Positions 1-7,923 of a stretch of 64,000 nucleotides of DNA are shown piece by piece (positions within the stretch are counted from its first letter, which is position 1; each line of letters begins with the position of its first letter). A program made the translations under genes and the position numbers. A model generated the notes under the pieces. The model was not told the origin of the DNA. It searched no databases and saw nothing but the letters and a program-made list of their open reading frames with translations. This stretch comes from CBDFLS01 sp965249185 (GTDB taxonomy: Bacteria > Chloroflexota > Dehalococcoidia > Lucifugimonadales > Australimonadaceae). The stretch spans positions 2,062,479 through 2,126,478 of the forward strand of contig CBDFLS010000002.1 of assembly GCA_965249185.1 (NCBI GenBank), in the 5' to 3' direction.

Positions 1-353
1 GGAAAGGTGACCGGCGTGGGCGTGGGCGGGAAGGCGACGGGAGTAGCCGTTGGCAGGGGCGTGGGGAAAGTGACCGGCGTGGCCGTAGGCGGGAAGGCGA
101 CGGGAGTAGCCGTTGGCAGGGGCGTGGGGAAAGTGACCGGCGTGGCCGTAGGCGGGAAGGCGACGGGAGTAGCCGTGGGCAATGGCGTGGGAAAGTAGAT
201 GGACGTGGGAGTGGGAACCGCAGTGAGCGCCGCCACGATCCGTTGGTCGGCCAGACGCTGGACCTCCTCGTCGGACGGCCCGCACGAGGCGAGCATGGCA
301 ACGCCAAGAGCGGTGGTAAGGAGCACCTTGGCGCGAAGAGCCAGGGCTATCAG
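1..353 (-). CDS. Thr/Pro-rich repeat lipoprotein (partial, runs off left edge)
   Basis: The minus strand reads a hydrophobic signal segment ending in a lipobox (LASC, Cys at about residue 24), a short charged stretch, then a Thr/Pro-rich linker (TPLPTATPVAFPPTATPVTF) repeated as a 63-bp unit about three times to position 1. This is typical of surface lipoproteins of Chloroflexota; the functional domain lies outside the window. The frame has no ATG start. A CTG at 351-353, preceded by AAGGGG and giving a basic n-region, or a GTG at 324-326 are the possible starts. A TACAAT-like -10 box lies on this strand at 400-405. The plus-strand Gly/Val-rich reading of the same repeat is a shadow. Confidence 0.6.
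   Translation of the reverse strand, partial: MIALALRAKVLLTTALGVAMLASCGPSDEEVQRLADQRIVAALTAVPTPTSIYFPTPLPTATPVAFPPTATPVTFPTPLPTATPVAFPPTATPVTFPTPLPTATPVAFPPTPTPVTF
9..197. repeat. 63-bp tandem repeat, three copies
   Basis: Units begin at 9, 72 and 135, each 63 bp (21 codons), nearly identical. They encode the Thr/Pro-rich linker of the minus-strand lipoprotein. Further copies may lie beyond the left edge. Confidence 0.9.
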
Positions 354-496
354 GCGATACCCCTTGAAAGCAGCACCACGGGCTTCGCTGACCGCGGATA
401 TTGTAGAGTGGCGTGACGCATGGGTCGTTGGGCGAGTCTATCAGGGCACCGTGCCGGCGTGCAGCGGCTGGACGCCACGCCCTGGGGTGGTCAGCG

Positions 497-1039
497 ATGA
501 CGACGGAAGAGCTGGTCATAGGCATCGTTCGGGTAGCCGGCTCGCTGCCGGTGCTCTGGTGGCCCTTCGTCGGCGCCATCATCGCCATCCTGGTCGATTT
601 CTCCGACCTGTTCATGATGAACCTGCTGGACCTGGGCGGGCTCCGGGACTATCAGGCCTTCGACAAGTGGGTAGACCTGGCTTATATGGCGACCTTCCTG
701 GCGGTCGCGCTCCGGTGGCGGGGCACGGCTAGGAACGTGGCTATCGGGCTCTTCGTCTTCCGTATCGCGGGCGTGGGAGCGTTCGAGCTGGTGGGCTGGC
801 GCGGGCTCCTGCTCTTCTTCCCGAACCTCTTCGAGTTCTGGGTGGTCTTTGTGCCCGGGCTCCGGCGGATCAAGCCCCGGTACGCGCTGACGCCCATGCG
901 TGCGGCCGTCTGGCTGGCGCCGCTGCTGGCGCTCAAGGAGTTCCAGGAGTATGCGCTGCACTGGGGCCAGTGGCTCGATAAGTACCGCGCGGTCGATGTG
1001 GTGGCGGACTGGTGGAACGCGCTCCGGGGTCTCTTTTAG
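497..1039 (+). CDS. Multi-pass membrane protein, unknown function
   Basis: A 180-residue hydrophobic protein with about four membrane segments: roughly residues 9-30, 55-70, 75-95 and 100-120, plus a weaker one near 140. I chose ATG 497 because GGGTGG lies just upstream and it removes a non-hydrophobic, arginine-rich extension from an earlier ATG. No family was recognised. It is convergent with the Rieske pseudogene, whose homologous end almost touches this stop codon across a 13-G run. Confidence 0.7.
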   Translation: MTTEELVIGIVRVAGSLPVLWWPFVGAIIAILVDFSDLFMMNLLDLGGLRDYQAFDKWVDLAYMATFLAVALRWRGTARNVAIGLFVFRIAGVGAFELVGWRGLLLFFPNLFEFWVVFVPGLRRIKPRYALTPMRAAVWLAPLLALKEFQEYALHWGQWLDKYRAVDVVADWWNALRGLF

Positions 1040-1040
1040 C

Positions 1041-2350
1041 GGGGGGGGGGGGGACTTGAGCGACTCCTCCGCCACCTGCCGGCCCAGGTCCCGCAGCAGC
1101 CGCCGGTCCTCCTCCGGCGTGGGCGCCGGGGGAACGCGCATCACCTTGTCCAGGACGTAGCTGGGGATGGCGCCCGCGTCCTGGCCGGGGTAGGGGATGC
1201 CGGCGGGGTCGTCCCCCTCCTGGACCGACCGGATGCTGCGCCGGACCATGTTCCGCAGCATGATGATCCCCCGGTCCGTGGTGGCCAGGTGCTCCAGGGC
1301 GTGGACCTCGATGGGCCGCTGGCTCACCTGCGCGTCGTAGTCGCCGGGCACCTGCTGGCGCTCCTGGTAGGAGCGCTGGTCCGATTGGCCGAAGCCGGTT
1401 TCCCTGCCGCGGTCCTCGTCCTCGTTGGCCCACCAGAAGCCGATGTGCATGCAACTGGTGTCGTCGATGGGCACGGTCCACCAGGTGAGCCAGGATCCCT
1501 TGTTGGGACTGCCGTCCGCGGACTTCCCGCCCTCTAGATGCTTGGAGAGCTCGGGCATCTGGTTGATGTTGGGAAAGATATAGTCGCTGACCAGCACCCA
1601 CACGAAGTCTCCGATGCGGCGGGAGTCGATGCTCACCATACCGACGGGTGTCTCCATGTAGTCCCACTCCACGTCCCGGTGGCCCACGCTTTCCATGCCG
1701 AGCTGCGTGGCGAAGTCGACGTTGCCCGCCATGCTATGGAGAAAGTAGAAGTGGGAGGGGTCCATGGCGTTCTCGCGCACCTGGAGCTAGGTGCAGGGCC
1801 AGAAGAGCCGGACATTGGTGAGGAGCCGCTTGCCCCCCAGCTTTGGCATCTTCTCATAGGTGTCGAAGACGGGGAACTCGGGGCGCTTCTCCGGCGGGCC
1901 CATGTAGGCGAAGACGAGCCCGTTGTACTCGTGAGTGGGGTACGCGCCGTGACAGAGCCGGTCCTTCAGCGTGCTCTCGGCCGGCTCGCCGGGGGTTTCC
2001 AGGATCTTGCCATCCACGTCGTAGAGCCAGGCGTGGTAGCAGCAGCGGATGCCCCGCTCCTCTATCTGGCCGAACTCCAGCGACGTGCCCCGGTGGGAGC
2101 AGTGGAGCTCCAGCAGGCCGACCTGGCCCGAGCGGTCGCGGAACACCACTAGGTCCTCGCCCAGGATGCGGACGGCCACGGGCAGGTCCTTCAGCTCGTC
2201 CGAGATGGCCACGGGATGCCAGAAGCGGCGAAACCACTCGCCGCCGGGGGTGCCGGGGCCCACGTGGGTGAGCTCGGCGTCCTCGGAGGGCACTTCGTTG
2301 TGGAGGTACGCGCCGTAGGGGACGTTGAGGAACGTGGGCTGCGTGGCCAT
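1041..2350 (-). pseudogene. Rieske ring-hydroxylating oxygenase, broken by in-frame TAG
   Basis: This gene is closely related to the neighbouring oxygenase at 2400-3653. ATG 2350 has a strong AGGAGG site. The N-terminal half has the Rieske motif (CSH ... CCYH). Translation stops at a TAG at 1787-1789; the frame then continues with the mononuclear-iron motif (ENAMDP...H...H) and the catalytic domain. The paralog has Trp (TGG) at that codon, so one G-to-A change explains the stop. The homologous C-terminus ends at a 13-G run (1041-1053), where the frame runs on antisense into the membrane-protein gene; a one-base shorter tract would give an immediate TAA. It would yield a Rieske-only fragment unless the stop is read through. 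Confidence 0.8.
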
Positions 2351-2399
2351 ACTCCTCTCCTCCTTAACCATCGTGCTCAGCCGGCATGGCGCCCGGGCG

Positions 2400-3653
2400 C
2401 TACGAGCGCTCCTTGATCCGCGCTTCCGTGACCTCGCGGCCCGTCTTCCGCAAAAGACGCTTATCCTCCTCGGGCGTGGACGCCGGCGGGATGCGGAGCA
2501 CCCTCTCTTGGGAGTAGGTACGGACGACGCCGTCCCTGCCATAGGCGCCGCTCTGGGAGTCGCCGTTCTTCCCCACGGCACGGATGCCGCTCCTCACCAT
2601 GTTCCGCAGCATAATGACTCCCCGGTCGGAAGTGGCCAGGTGCTCCAGCGCGTGGACCGCGATGGGCCGCTGGCCCACCTGGGCGTCGGAGTCGCCGGGC
2701 ACCCGCTGGCGCTCCTCGTAGGAGCGGTCGGGCATCTGGCCGAACCCCGCCTTCTTGGAGACCTCCTCCCCGTCCCGGGCGCGCCAGAAGCCGATCTGCA
2801 TGGTGTTGGTGTCGTCAATGGGCACCGCCCACCGGGTCACCGTGGGCCGGTTGCCGTCCCGCTGGGCCACGTTCTCGCCCAAGTCGCAGCCCTGGTGCAT
2901 GTTGGGAGCGACGTAGTCGGTCACCCGGACCCAGACCAAGTCGCCGACCCGCCGGGTATCGATGTACACCATCCCTATGGGCGTCTCCATGAAGTCGATC
3001 TCGCCCATCTGCGCGAAATCTCCGGTGAACCCCTCGTTGCCCTCGATGGCGTGGAGGAAGAGCAGGTGGATCGGGTCCATGGCGTTCTCGCGGACCTGCA
3101 GCCAGTTGCAGGCCCAGATGTAGGGGACGCCGGGCTGCATGTGGTAGCCGGGCATGTCGTAGGTGTCGAAGACGGGGAACTCGGGGCGCTTCTCCGGCGG
3201 GCCCATGTAGGCGAAGACGAGCCCTCCATACTCTCGGGTGGGATAGGCGGCGTGGTGGAGCCGGTCCTTCAGCGTGCTCTCGGCCGGCTCACCGGGGGTT
3301 TCCAAGATTTTGCCGTCCACGTCGTAGAGCCAGGCGTGGTAGCAGCAGCGGATGCCCCGCTCCTCTATCTGGCCGAACTCCAGCGACGTGCCCCGGTGGG
3401 AGCAGTGGAGCTCCAGCAGGCCGACTTGGCCGGAGCGGTCGCGGAACACCACCAGGTCCTCGCCCAGGATGCGGATGGCCACGGGCAGGTCTCTGATCTC
3501 CTCCGAGGAGACCACGGGCTGCCAGAAGCGGCGGAACCACTCGCCGCCGGGGCTGCCGGGGCCCACGTGCGTGAGCTCGGTATCCTCGGAGGGCACGTCG
3601 CGGTGGAGGTACGCGCCGTAGGGGGTGTTGAGGAAGGGGGCTTTGGTTGTCAA
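2400..3653 (-). CDS. Rieske non-heme iron oxygenase, large (alpha) subunit
   Basis: A 417-residue member of the phthalate/vanillate-type ring-hydroxylating oxygenases, which insert oxygen into or demethylate aromatic substrates using electrons from a reductase. The Rieske [2Fe-2S] ligands are C84, H86, C103 and H106. The mononuclear iron motif is E189-x3-D193-x2-H196-x4-H201, followed by the usual C-terminal catalytic domain. The start is TTG 3653, supported by AGGAG upstream and by alignment with the paralog's MATQPTF. It precedes the broken paralog by 49 bp in a probable operon. The substrate is unknown and no reductase or ferredoxin gene is adjacent. Confidence 0.85.
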   Translation of the reverse strand: MTTKAPFLNTPYGAYLHRDVPSEDTELTHVGPGSPGGEWFRRFWQPVVSSEEIRDLPVAIRILGEDLVVFRDRSGQVGLLELHCSHRGTSLEFGQIEERGIRCCYHAWLYDVDGKILETPGEPAESTLKDRLHHAAYPTREYGGLVFAYMGPPEKRPEFPVFDTYDMPGYHMQPGVPYIWACNWLQVRENAMDPIHLLFLHAIEGNEGFTGDFAQMGEIDFMETPIGMVYIDTRRVGDLVWVRVTDYVAPNMHQGCDLGENVAQRDGNRPTVTRWAVPIDDTNTMQIGFWRARDGEEVSKKAGFGQMPDRSYEERQRVPGDSDAQVGQRPIAVHALEHLATSDRGVIMLRNMVRSGIRAVGKNGDSQSGAYGRDGVVRTYSQERVLRIPPASTPEEDKRLLRKTGREVTEARIKERS

Positions 3654-3818
3654 GTCGTCATCTCCTGCTGGACAGGGGATTGCCTGACGGCGTGGCCCAG
3701 CGCGGTGCATTTTACAACATGCAAGCAGGGGTTTGCCCGCTCTCAGGCCGGTTGGCGACCACGACGCCGTGGTACCATCACCCTGGCAAGCCGGAAGCCA
3801 TCTTTTCGGAGGCCGGAC

Positions 3819-4685
3819 ATGGCGCAGGTCACGGAGCGATACCGCGATTCCGTCGAGGCGATGGTGGTCATCTCCGACTTCACGCCGCCCCGAAGCGGCG
3901 ACACCGCGGCGCTGGAGCGGGTGGGGGTGGTGAACGCGGACTTCATCTGCGCCGCCTATAACCCCGGCAAGCTGGTGAGAGTGGACTCCATCGTCGCGGC
4001 CCACGCCATCAGGCAGGGGACGGGCAGGGACGTGGTGTTCAACCTGGCGCCCCGCGATATGAACAAGGTGGCCATGCAGTCGTCGCTGCTGGGCGCGCAG
4101 GTGCTGGGGCTGGAGAACGTGATCGTGGTGCAGGGAGACGGCTTCACGGAGCAGGAGCGGGCCCTGGTGAAGCCGGTGGACGACTTCACCTCCACGGGCC
4201 TTATCGGCGCCATACGTTCCATGAACGAGGGGCTGGACTACCGCGGGTCGAAGCTGCGCTCGCCCACGGGGTTCTGCGTGGGCGCCAGCCTCGACCTGGC
4301 GAGAGAACTGGAGGCGGAGGCGGCGCTGGCACACCGGAAGGTGGAGGCCGGCGCCCAGTTCTTCATCACCCAGCCCATCTACGACCTCGCGCGCCGGGAC
4401 CGGTTTCTGGAGCTCTACGAGACGGCGGCGGGCCGCCCGCTGGCGGAGCCGGTCTTCTGGGGAGTGCAGGTGCTGGAGAGGGACGGCATCACCCTGGGCC
4501 CGGTGCCCGCCAACCTTCTTCGGGAGATGGAGCGGGGCAGAGGTGGGGTGGAGGTGGCCGTGGAGCAGCTGCAAGCCTTCGCGGAGGCCGGCATGCGAGG
4601 GGTATACTTGGTGCCGCCGATTCTGAAGGGCGGGGCCAGGGACTACGAGGCCGCGCAGCGGGTGCTCCAGGCCCTGGGACGCTAG
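3819..4685 (+). CDS. Methylenetetrahydrofolate reductase-like protein
   Basis: A 288-residue TIM-barrel protein of the MetF/MTHFR family (5,10-methylene-THF to 5-methyl-THF, FAD-dependent). Family signatures include VVQGD near residue 107, the SPTGFCVGAS stretch and KVEAGAQFFITQPIYD in the C-terminal half. ATG 3819 has GGAGG upstream. It is divergent from the Rieske pair and only 18 bp ahead of the selenoprotein candidate, so the two are probably co-transcribed. A second MTHFR domain is fused to a homocysteine methyltransferase at 23255-25117, so this copy may act on another folate or methyl carrier. That last point is inference. Confidence 0.8.
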   Translation: MAQVTERYRDSVEAMVVISDFTPPRSGDTAALERVGVVNADFICAAYNPGKLVRVDSIVAAHAIRQGTGRDVVFNLAPRDMNKVAMQSSLLGAQVLGLENVIVVQGDGFTEQERALVKPVDDFTSTGLIGAIRSMNEGLDYRGSKLRSPTGFCVGASLDLARELEAEAALAHRKVEAGAQFFITQPIYDLARRDRFLELYETAAGRPLAEPVFWGVQVLERDGITLGPVPANLLREMERGRGGVEVAVEQLQAFAEAGMRGVYLVPPILKGGARDYEAAQRVLQALGR

Positions 4686-4703
4686 CTTCGTCCGAGGTGA
4701 TGC

Positions 4704-5195
4704 ATGGCTGAGAAGCTACAGCAGAACGACCGGTTCCCTTCCATGGAGCTGAGGCTCGTGGGCGGCGGGACGGTGCGGATTCCGGATGAGATTCCGACCC
4801 GCTACGCCGCGGTCCTCTTCTACAGGGCGTACTGGTGACCCTACTGCATCCGGCAGTTGGCCGCGTACGAGCAGAGGAAGGCGGAGCTGGAGGCGCTGGG
4901 GGTCACTATCTATGCCGCCAGCGCCGACCCGCTGGAGAGGGCCCAAGAGGTCGCGGGCCAGGGGCTCACCTTTCCCGTGGCCTACGGCTTCACCAGGGAG
5001 GAGGCGGAGCTCATCGGCGCCTGGTGGGAGGAGACGAGGGGCTACGTTCAGCCCTCGGAGTTCTTGCTGGGGCCGGAGGGCCTGGTGCTGGGCTCGCTGT
5101 ACGTCTCGGGTCCGGTGGGGCGCATGGACGTCGAGGAGGTGGTGCGATTCATCACGAACCGGGAGCGGAGGCGGCTGGAGCAGGCGGCGGGATGA
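4704..5195 (+). CDS. Peroxiredoxin-like selenoprotein (in-frame TGA = Sec45)
   Basis: A 163-residue AhpC/TSA-fold redoxin if the TGA at 4836-4838 is read as selenocysteine. The codon sits in FYRAYW-U-PYC-IRQL, exactly where relatives have the peroxidatic Cys of a WCPYC motif, giving a UxxC pair (U45, C48). The reading frame is intact on both sides, with conserved thioredoxin-fold stretches (VTIYAASADP, FPVAYGF, SEFLLGPEG). ATG 4704 has GAGGTGATG upstream. A stem-loop with G in the apical loop starts 12 nt after TGA, as expected for a bacterial SECIS. The likely role is thiol peroxidase or disulfide oxidoreductase. The alternative is a nonsense-mutated pseudogene, but hitting precisely the catalytic Cys makes that unlikely. 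Standard gene callers would annotate only 4857-5195. Confidence 0.75.
4836..4874 (+). promoter_or_regulatory. Candidate bacterial SECIS element with Sec TGA
   Basis: TGA at 4836-4838 is followed by stem CGGC (4851-4854), loop AGTTG (4855-4859) and GCCG (4860-4863). An outer CTGC/GCAG pairing (4844-4847 with 4871-4874) brackets it. A G among the first two loop bases and a 16-37 nt spacing are the known bacterial requirements, and both are met. Confidence 0.55.
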
Positions 5196-5231
5196 GCGGC
5201 GCTCGCCTCCTGGTAACGCATGGCGCCGGCG

Positions 5232-5267
5232 GCAAGAGGCCCGATGCAAACGCATCGGGCCTCTTGC
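5232..5267. terminator. Strong bidirectional hairpin
   Basis: A perfect 16-bp stem (5232-5247 with 5252-5267) with loop AAAC lies between the selenoprotein gene and tRNA-His. There is no strong T-run, so termination is inferred from stem strength and position. Confidence 0.6.
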
Positions 5268-5292
5268 TAACCAACGCTTTTAGGGAGAAAGA

Positions 5293-5369
5293 TGGGGTGA
5301 GCGGAGGGATTTGAACCCTCGATCTCCAGGGCCACAACCTGGCGCCTTAACCACTAGGCCACGCCCACC
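5293..5369 (-). tRNA. tRNA-His (GTG)
   Basis: The cloverleaf is complete on the minus strand. The acceptor GTGGGCG/CGCTCAC carries the diagnostic extra G(-1) opposite C73, the anticodon stem is CCAGG/CCTGG with loop TTGTGGC (anticodon GTG), the T-arm is GAGGG-TTCAAAT-CCCTC, and CCA is encoded. Confidence 0.95.
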
Positions 5370-5439
5370 ACGTCCATCGTCCATTCTATCGGTGGCCTGG
5401 GACGGAGTCAAAGGAGCGGCTGAATGCCCTGAGGCGGGC

Positions 5440-6960
5440 CTACTTCTTGGAGGCGAGGTCCTGGACCAGGCGGATGAGCGTGCGGGTGGGGACGCCGGTG
5501 GCGCCTTTGACCAGGTGGCCCTTCTCCCTCTCGGTGAGGAAGGTTCCGGCGATGTCCAGGTGGGTCCACTCCACGCCCTCGGCGAACTCGGAGAGGAAGA
5601 AGCCGGCGGTGATGCTGCCGGCGCCACGGCCGCCGGTGTTCTTCACGTCGGCCCACTCGCTCTTGTTCTGCTCCTTGTACTCCTCGAACATGGGGAGCTG
5701 CCACATCTTCTCGCCCGTGGCCGCTCCGGCCGCCAGCACGGCGTCGACGAGGGGCTGGGAGTGGCCCATGATGCCGGTGGTCACGGTGCCCAGCGCCACG
5801 ACCATGGCGCCGGTGAGGGTTGCGATATCCACGATGCGCTCCGCCTTCAGATCCTCCTTGGCGTAGCAGATAGCGTCGGCCAGCACCAGCCGGCCCTCGG
5901 CGTCGGTGTTGTCCACCTCGATGGTCTTGCCGCTCATGGCGCGGATGATGTCGCCGGGGCGCTGGGCGTTGCCCGACGGCATGTTCTCCACGGCGGGCAC
6001 CACGCCAAAGACGTTGATGGCCGGCCTCAGCAGTCCGATGGCGCGCATGGCGCCGATGACCGACGCGCCGCCGCTCATGTCCCCCTTCATCTGCCACATC
6101 TCGGCGGCGGGCTTGATGGAGATGCCGCCGCTGTCGAAGGTGATGCCCTTGCCCACCAGGGCCACGTTGTTCTTTGGGTGGGAGGGGTCGCCTTTGTGCT
6201 CCAGGACGATGAGCTTCGGCTCCTGCTGAGTGCCCGCGGAGACGGCCAGGATGGCGCCCATGCGCCGCTCCACCATCTCCTCGTGCCCGATGACCCGCAG
6301 CGTGAGCCCCGTCTCCTCGGCCACCTCCCCGGCGATCTCCGCCATCCGCGTGGGGGTCATGACGTTTGCCGGCTCGTTCACCATGTCGCGGGCCACGATG
6401 ACGCCGCCGGCCAGGGTCTGCCCCTGGGCGATGCCCTGTTCCAGCGCCTTCACTTTGGCCTGGTCCTGCTCCACGATCCGCAGCTCCTCCAGGCGCCGCT
6501 GGGGCTCGTCGCTGTCCTTGGAGCGGTACCGATCGAAATCGTAGAGGCCCAGCGCCGTGCCCTCGGTCATCGCCTGGGCGGAGGCCTCCGGCGAGAGCCC
6601 GCCGACGCCCGCGCCGTGGGCCAGGGTGGCCGCTCGGGCCACACCGAGGCCCCGGAGGTAGCGGGCCGCTCCGCCCGATACCTCCCGGACCACGTCGGCG
6701 TCGAACTTCTCCCTCTTGCCCAGGCCCACCACCACCACGCGCTTGGCCGGCAGCTTTCCCCAGGTGTGGAGCACGGCCGTCTCGCCCTTCTTGCCCTTGA
6801 TCTCCCCATCGCTTATCAGATTCGAGATCGCGCCGTCCAGGGCCCGGTCCACGGCGCCGGCTCCGCCGCCAGGAGCGGTGACTCCCTCGAAGAGGTTCAC
6901 CACCAGGGCGTCGGCGTCGGCCTGAACGATGTCACCCGCCACGGCTGTAATTTTCACCAT
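5440..6960 (-). CDS. pepA: Leucyl aminopeptidase (M17)
   Basis: A 506-residue zinc/manganese aminopeptidase that removes N-terminal residues from peptides, normally as a cytosolic hexamer. The two-metal site is intact: K271, D276, D294, D353 and E355, with the NTDAEGRL signature at 351-358. The catalytic Lys is K283 and the Arg R357, matching E. coli PepA numbering almost exactly. Length is normal. It is monocistronic, transcribed toward tRNA-His. The start ATG 6960 gives the usual MVKITAV N-terminus. Confidence 0.95.
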   Translation of the reverse strand: MVKITAVAGDIVQADADALVVNLFEGVTAPGGGAGAVDRALDGAISNLISDGEIKGKKGETAVLHTWGKLPAKRVVVVGLGKREKFDADVVREVSGGAARYLRGLGVARAATLAHGAGVGGLSPEASAQAMTEGTALGLYDFDRYRSKDSDEPQRRLEELRIVEQDQAKVKALEQGIAQGQTLAGGVIVARDMVNEPANVMTPTRMAEIAGEVAEETGLTLRVIGHEEMVERRMGAILAVSAGTQQEPKLIVLEHKGDPSHPKNNVALVGKGITFDSGGISIKPAAEMWQMKGDMSGGASVIGAMRAIGLLRPAINVFGVVPAVENMPSGNAQRPGDIIRAMSGKTIEVDNTDAEGRLVLADAICYAKEDLKAERIVDIATLTGAMVVALGTVTTGIMGHSQPLVDAVLAAGAATGEKMWQLPMFEEYKEQNKSEWADVKNTGGRGAGSITAGFFLSEFAEGVEWTHLDIAGTFLTEREKGHLVKGATGVPTRTLIRLVQDLASKK

Positions 6961-7054
6961 CGATGCACCCTCCGTTGAAGAGAAAAGCGCGCCGGAGCGC
7001 GCTGGAAGACCGTGGGTAGACTATCCCCGCCTCCGGCCGGTGTCAACCGAGCGG

Positions 7055-7921
7055 TTACGGGGCCACCGGCTGGAAGGCGCAGCCGGCCAGTCCTGGCCCG
7101 ACGTGGACGCCAATGACGGGCGTGAGCTCGCTGGTGAAGAGCTCCACGGGCCTCAGCTCCGCCTCCACCCGCTCCGCCAGGAGCTGGGCGGCCTCGGGAG
7201 CGCCGGCGTGGATGACGGCCACCCGGGCGCGCTGGCCCTGGAGCCGCTGCTCCACCAGCGCCAGGAGGCGCGCCATGGCCCGCTGACGGGTCCGCGGCCG
7301 CTCCACCATGCCGATGTGCCCCGCCGAAAGCTCCAGGATGGGCTTGAAGTTCAGGAGGTGGCCCATCCACATGGCCACCCGGGGAGCGCGTCCGCTCCTC
7401 CACACGTAATAGAGGGTCTCCATGAAGCCGAGCAGATAGACGTCGGGGGCCCGCTGCTCGACGATGGCCGCCACCTGCGCCAGGGACATGCCCTCGGCCG
7501 CCTGCCGGGCCGCCTCGAGCACGAGCAGGCCCTCGGCGGTGCCCGCCGTCTGCGAGTCCAGCACCCGAACCTCGAGGCCGGGCAGGAGCTGCCGTGCCTG
7601 CTCCTGGGCCACGAGGGCCGACTCATGGGTGGCGCTCAGCCGGGCGGCGAGGGTGAGGCAGAGCACCGAGTCCGCGGTGGCTGAGGCTTCCTGAAAGGCC
7701 TGAAGAAAGGCGCCGGGCTGGGGCGCGGAGGTGGTGGGCAGGGAGCCGCGGTCGCGGAGCAGGTCGTAGAAACCGCCGGAGGTCAGGTCCACGCCATCGC
7801 GGTACACCTGTCCCTGGTGGTGGATCTCGAAGGGCACCACGTAGACGGGAAGATGTTGTATTAGAGGAGCGGGCAGGGAGATGCTGCTATCGGCGACGAT
7901 AGCCAGGGAGGGGGCGGGCAT
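7055..7921 (-). CDS. DegV family fatty-acid-binding protein
   Basis: A 288-residue DegV-fold protein. DegV/FakB proteins bind a fatty acid and present it to a fatty-acid kinase. The N-terminal IVADSSISLP and the GGFYDLLRDRGSLPTTSAPQPG stretch (residues about 48-69, with the conserved TS(A/Q)P lipid-carboxylate loop) identify the family. It starts 2 nt after the stop of the HAAS membrane protein, so it is the last gene of a padR-HAAS-degV operon. No fakA-like kinase is visible in the window. Confidence 0.85.
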   Translation of the reverse strand: MPAPSLAIVADSSISLPAPLIQHLPVYVVPFEIHHQGQVYRDGVDLTSGGFYDLLRDRGSLPTTSAPQPGAFLQAFQEASATADSVLCLTLAARLSATHESALVAQEQARQLLPGLEVRVLDSQTAGTAEGLLVLEAARQAAEGMSLAQVAAIVEQRAPDVYLLGFMETLYYVWRSGRAPRVAMWMGHLLNFKPILELSAGHIGMVERPRTRQRAMARLLALVEQRLQGQRARVAVIHAGAPEAAQLLAERVEAELRPVELFTSELTPVIGVHVGPGLAGCAFQPVAP

Positions 7922-7923
7922 GC

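Noticed and set aside
491..1056. Extension of the Rieske pseudogene frame antisense over the membrane-protein gene
   Set aside because: Its composition is that of an antisense shadow, homology to the paralog ends near 1054, and the 13-G run explains the open frame.
2325..3818. Long plus-strand frame joined to the MTHFR-like gene
   Set aside because: It is the antisense of the Rieske genes; the MTHFR-like protein starts at ATG 3819 with its own ribosome site.
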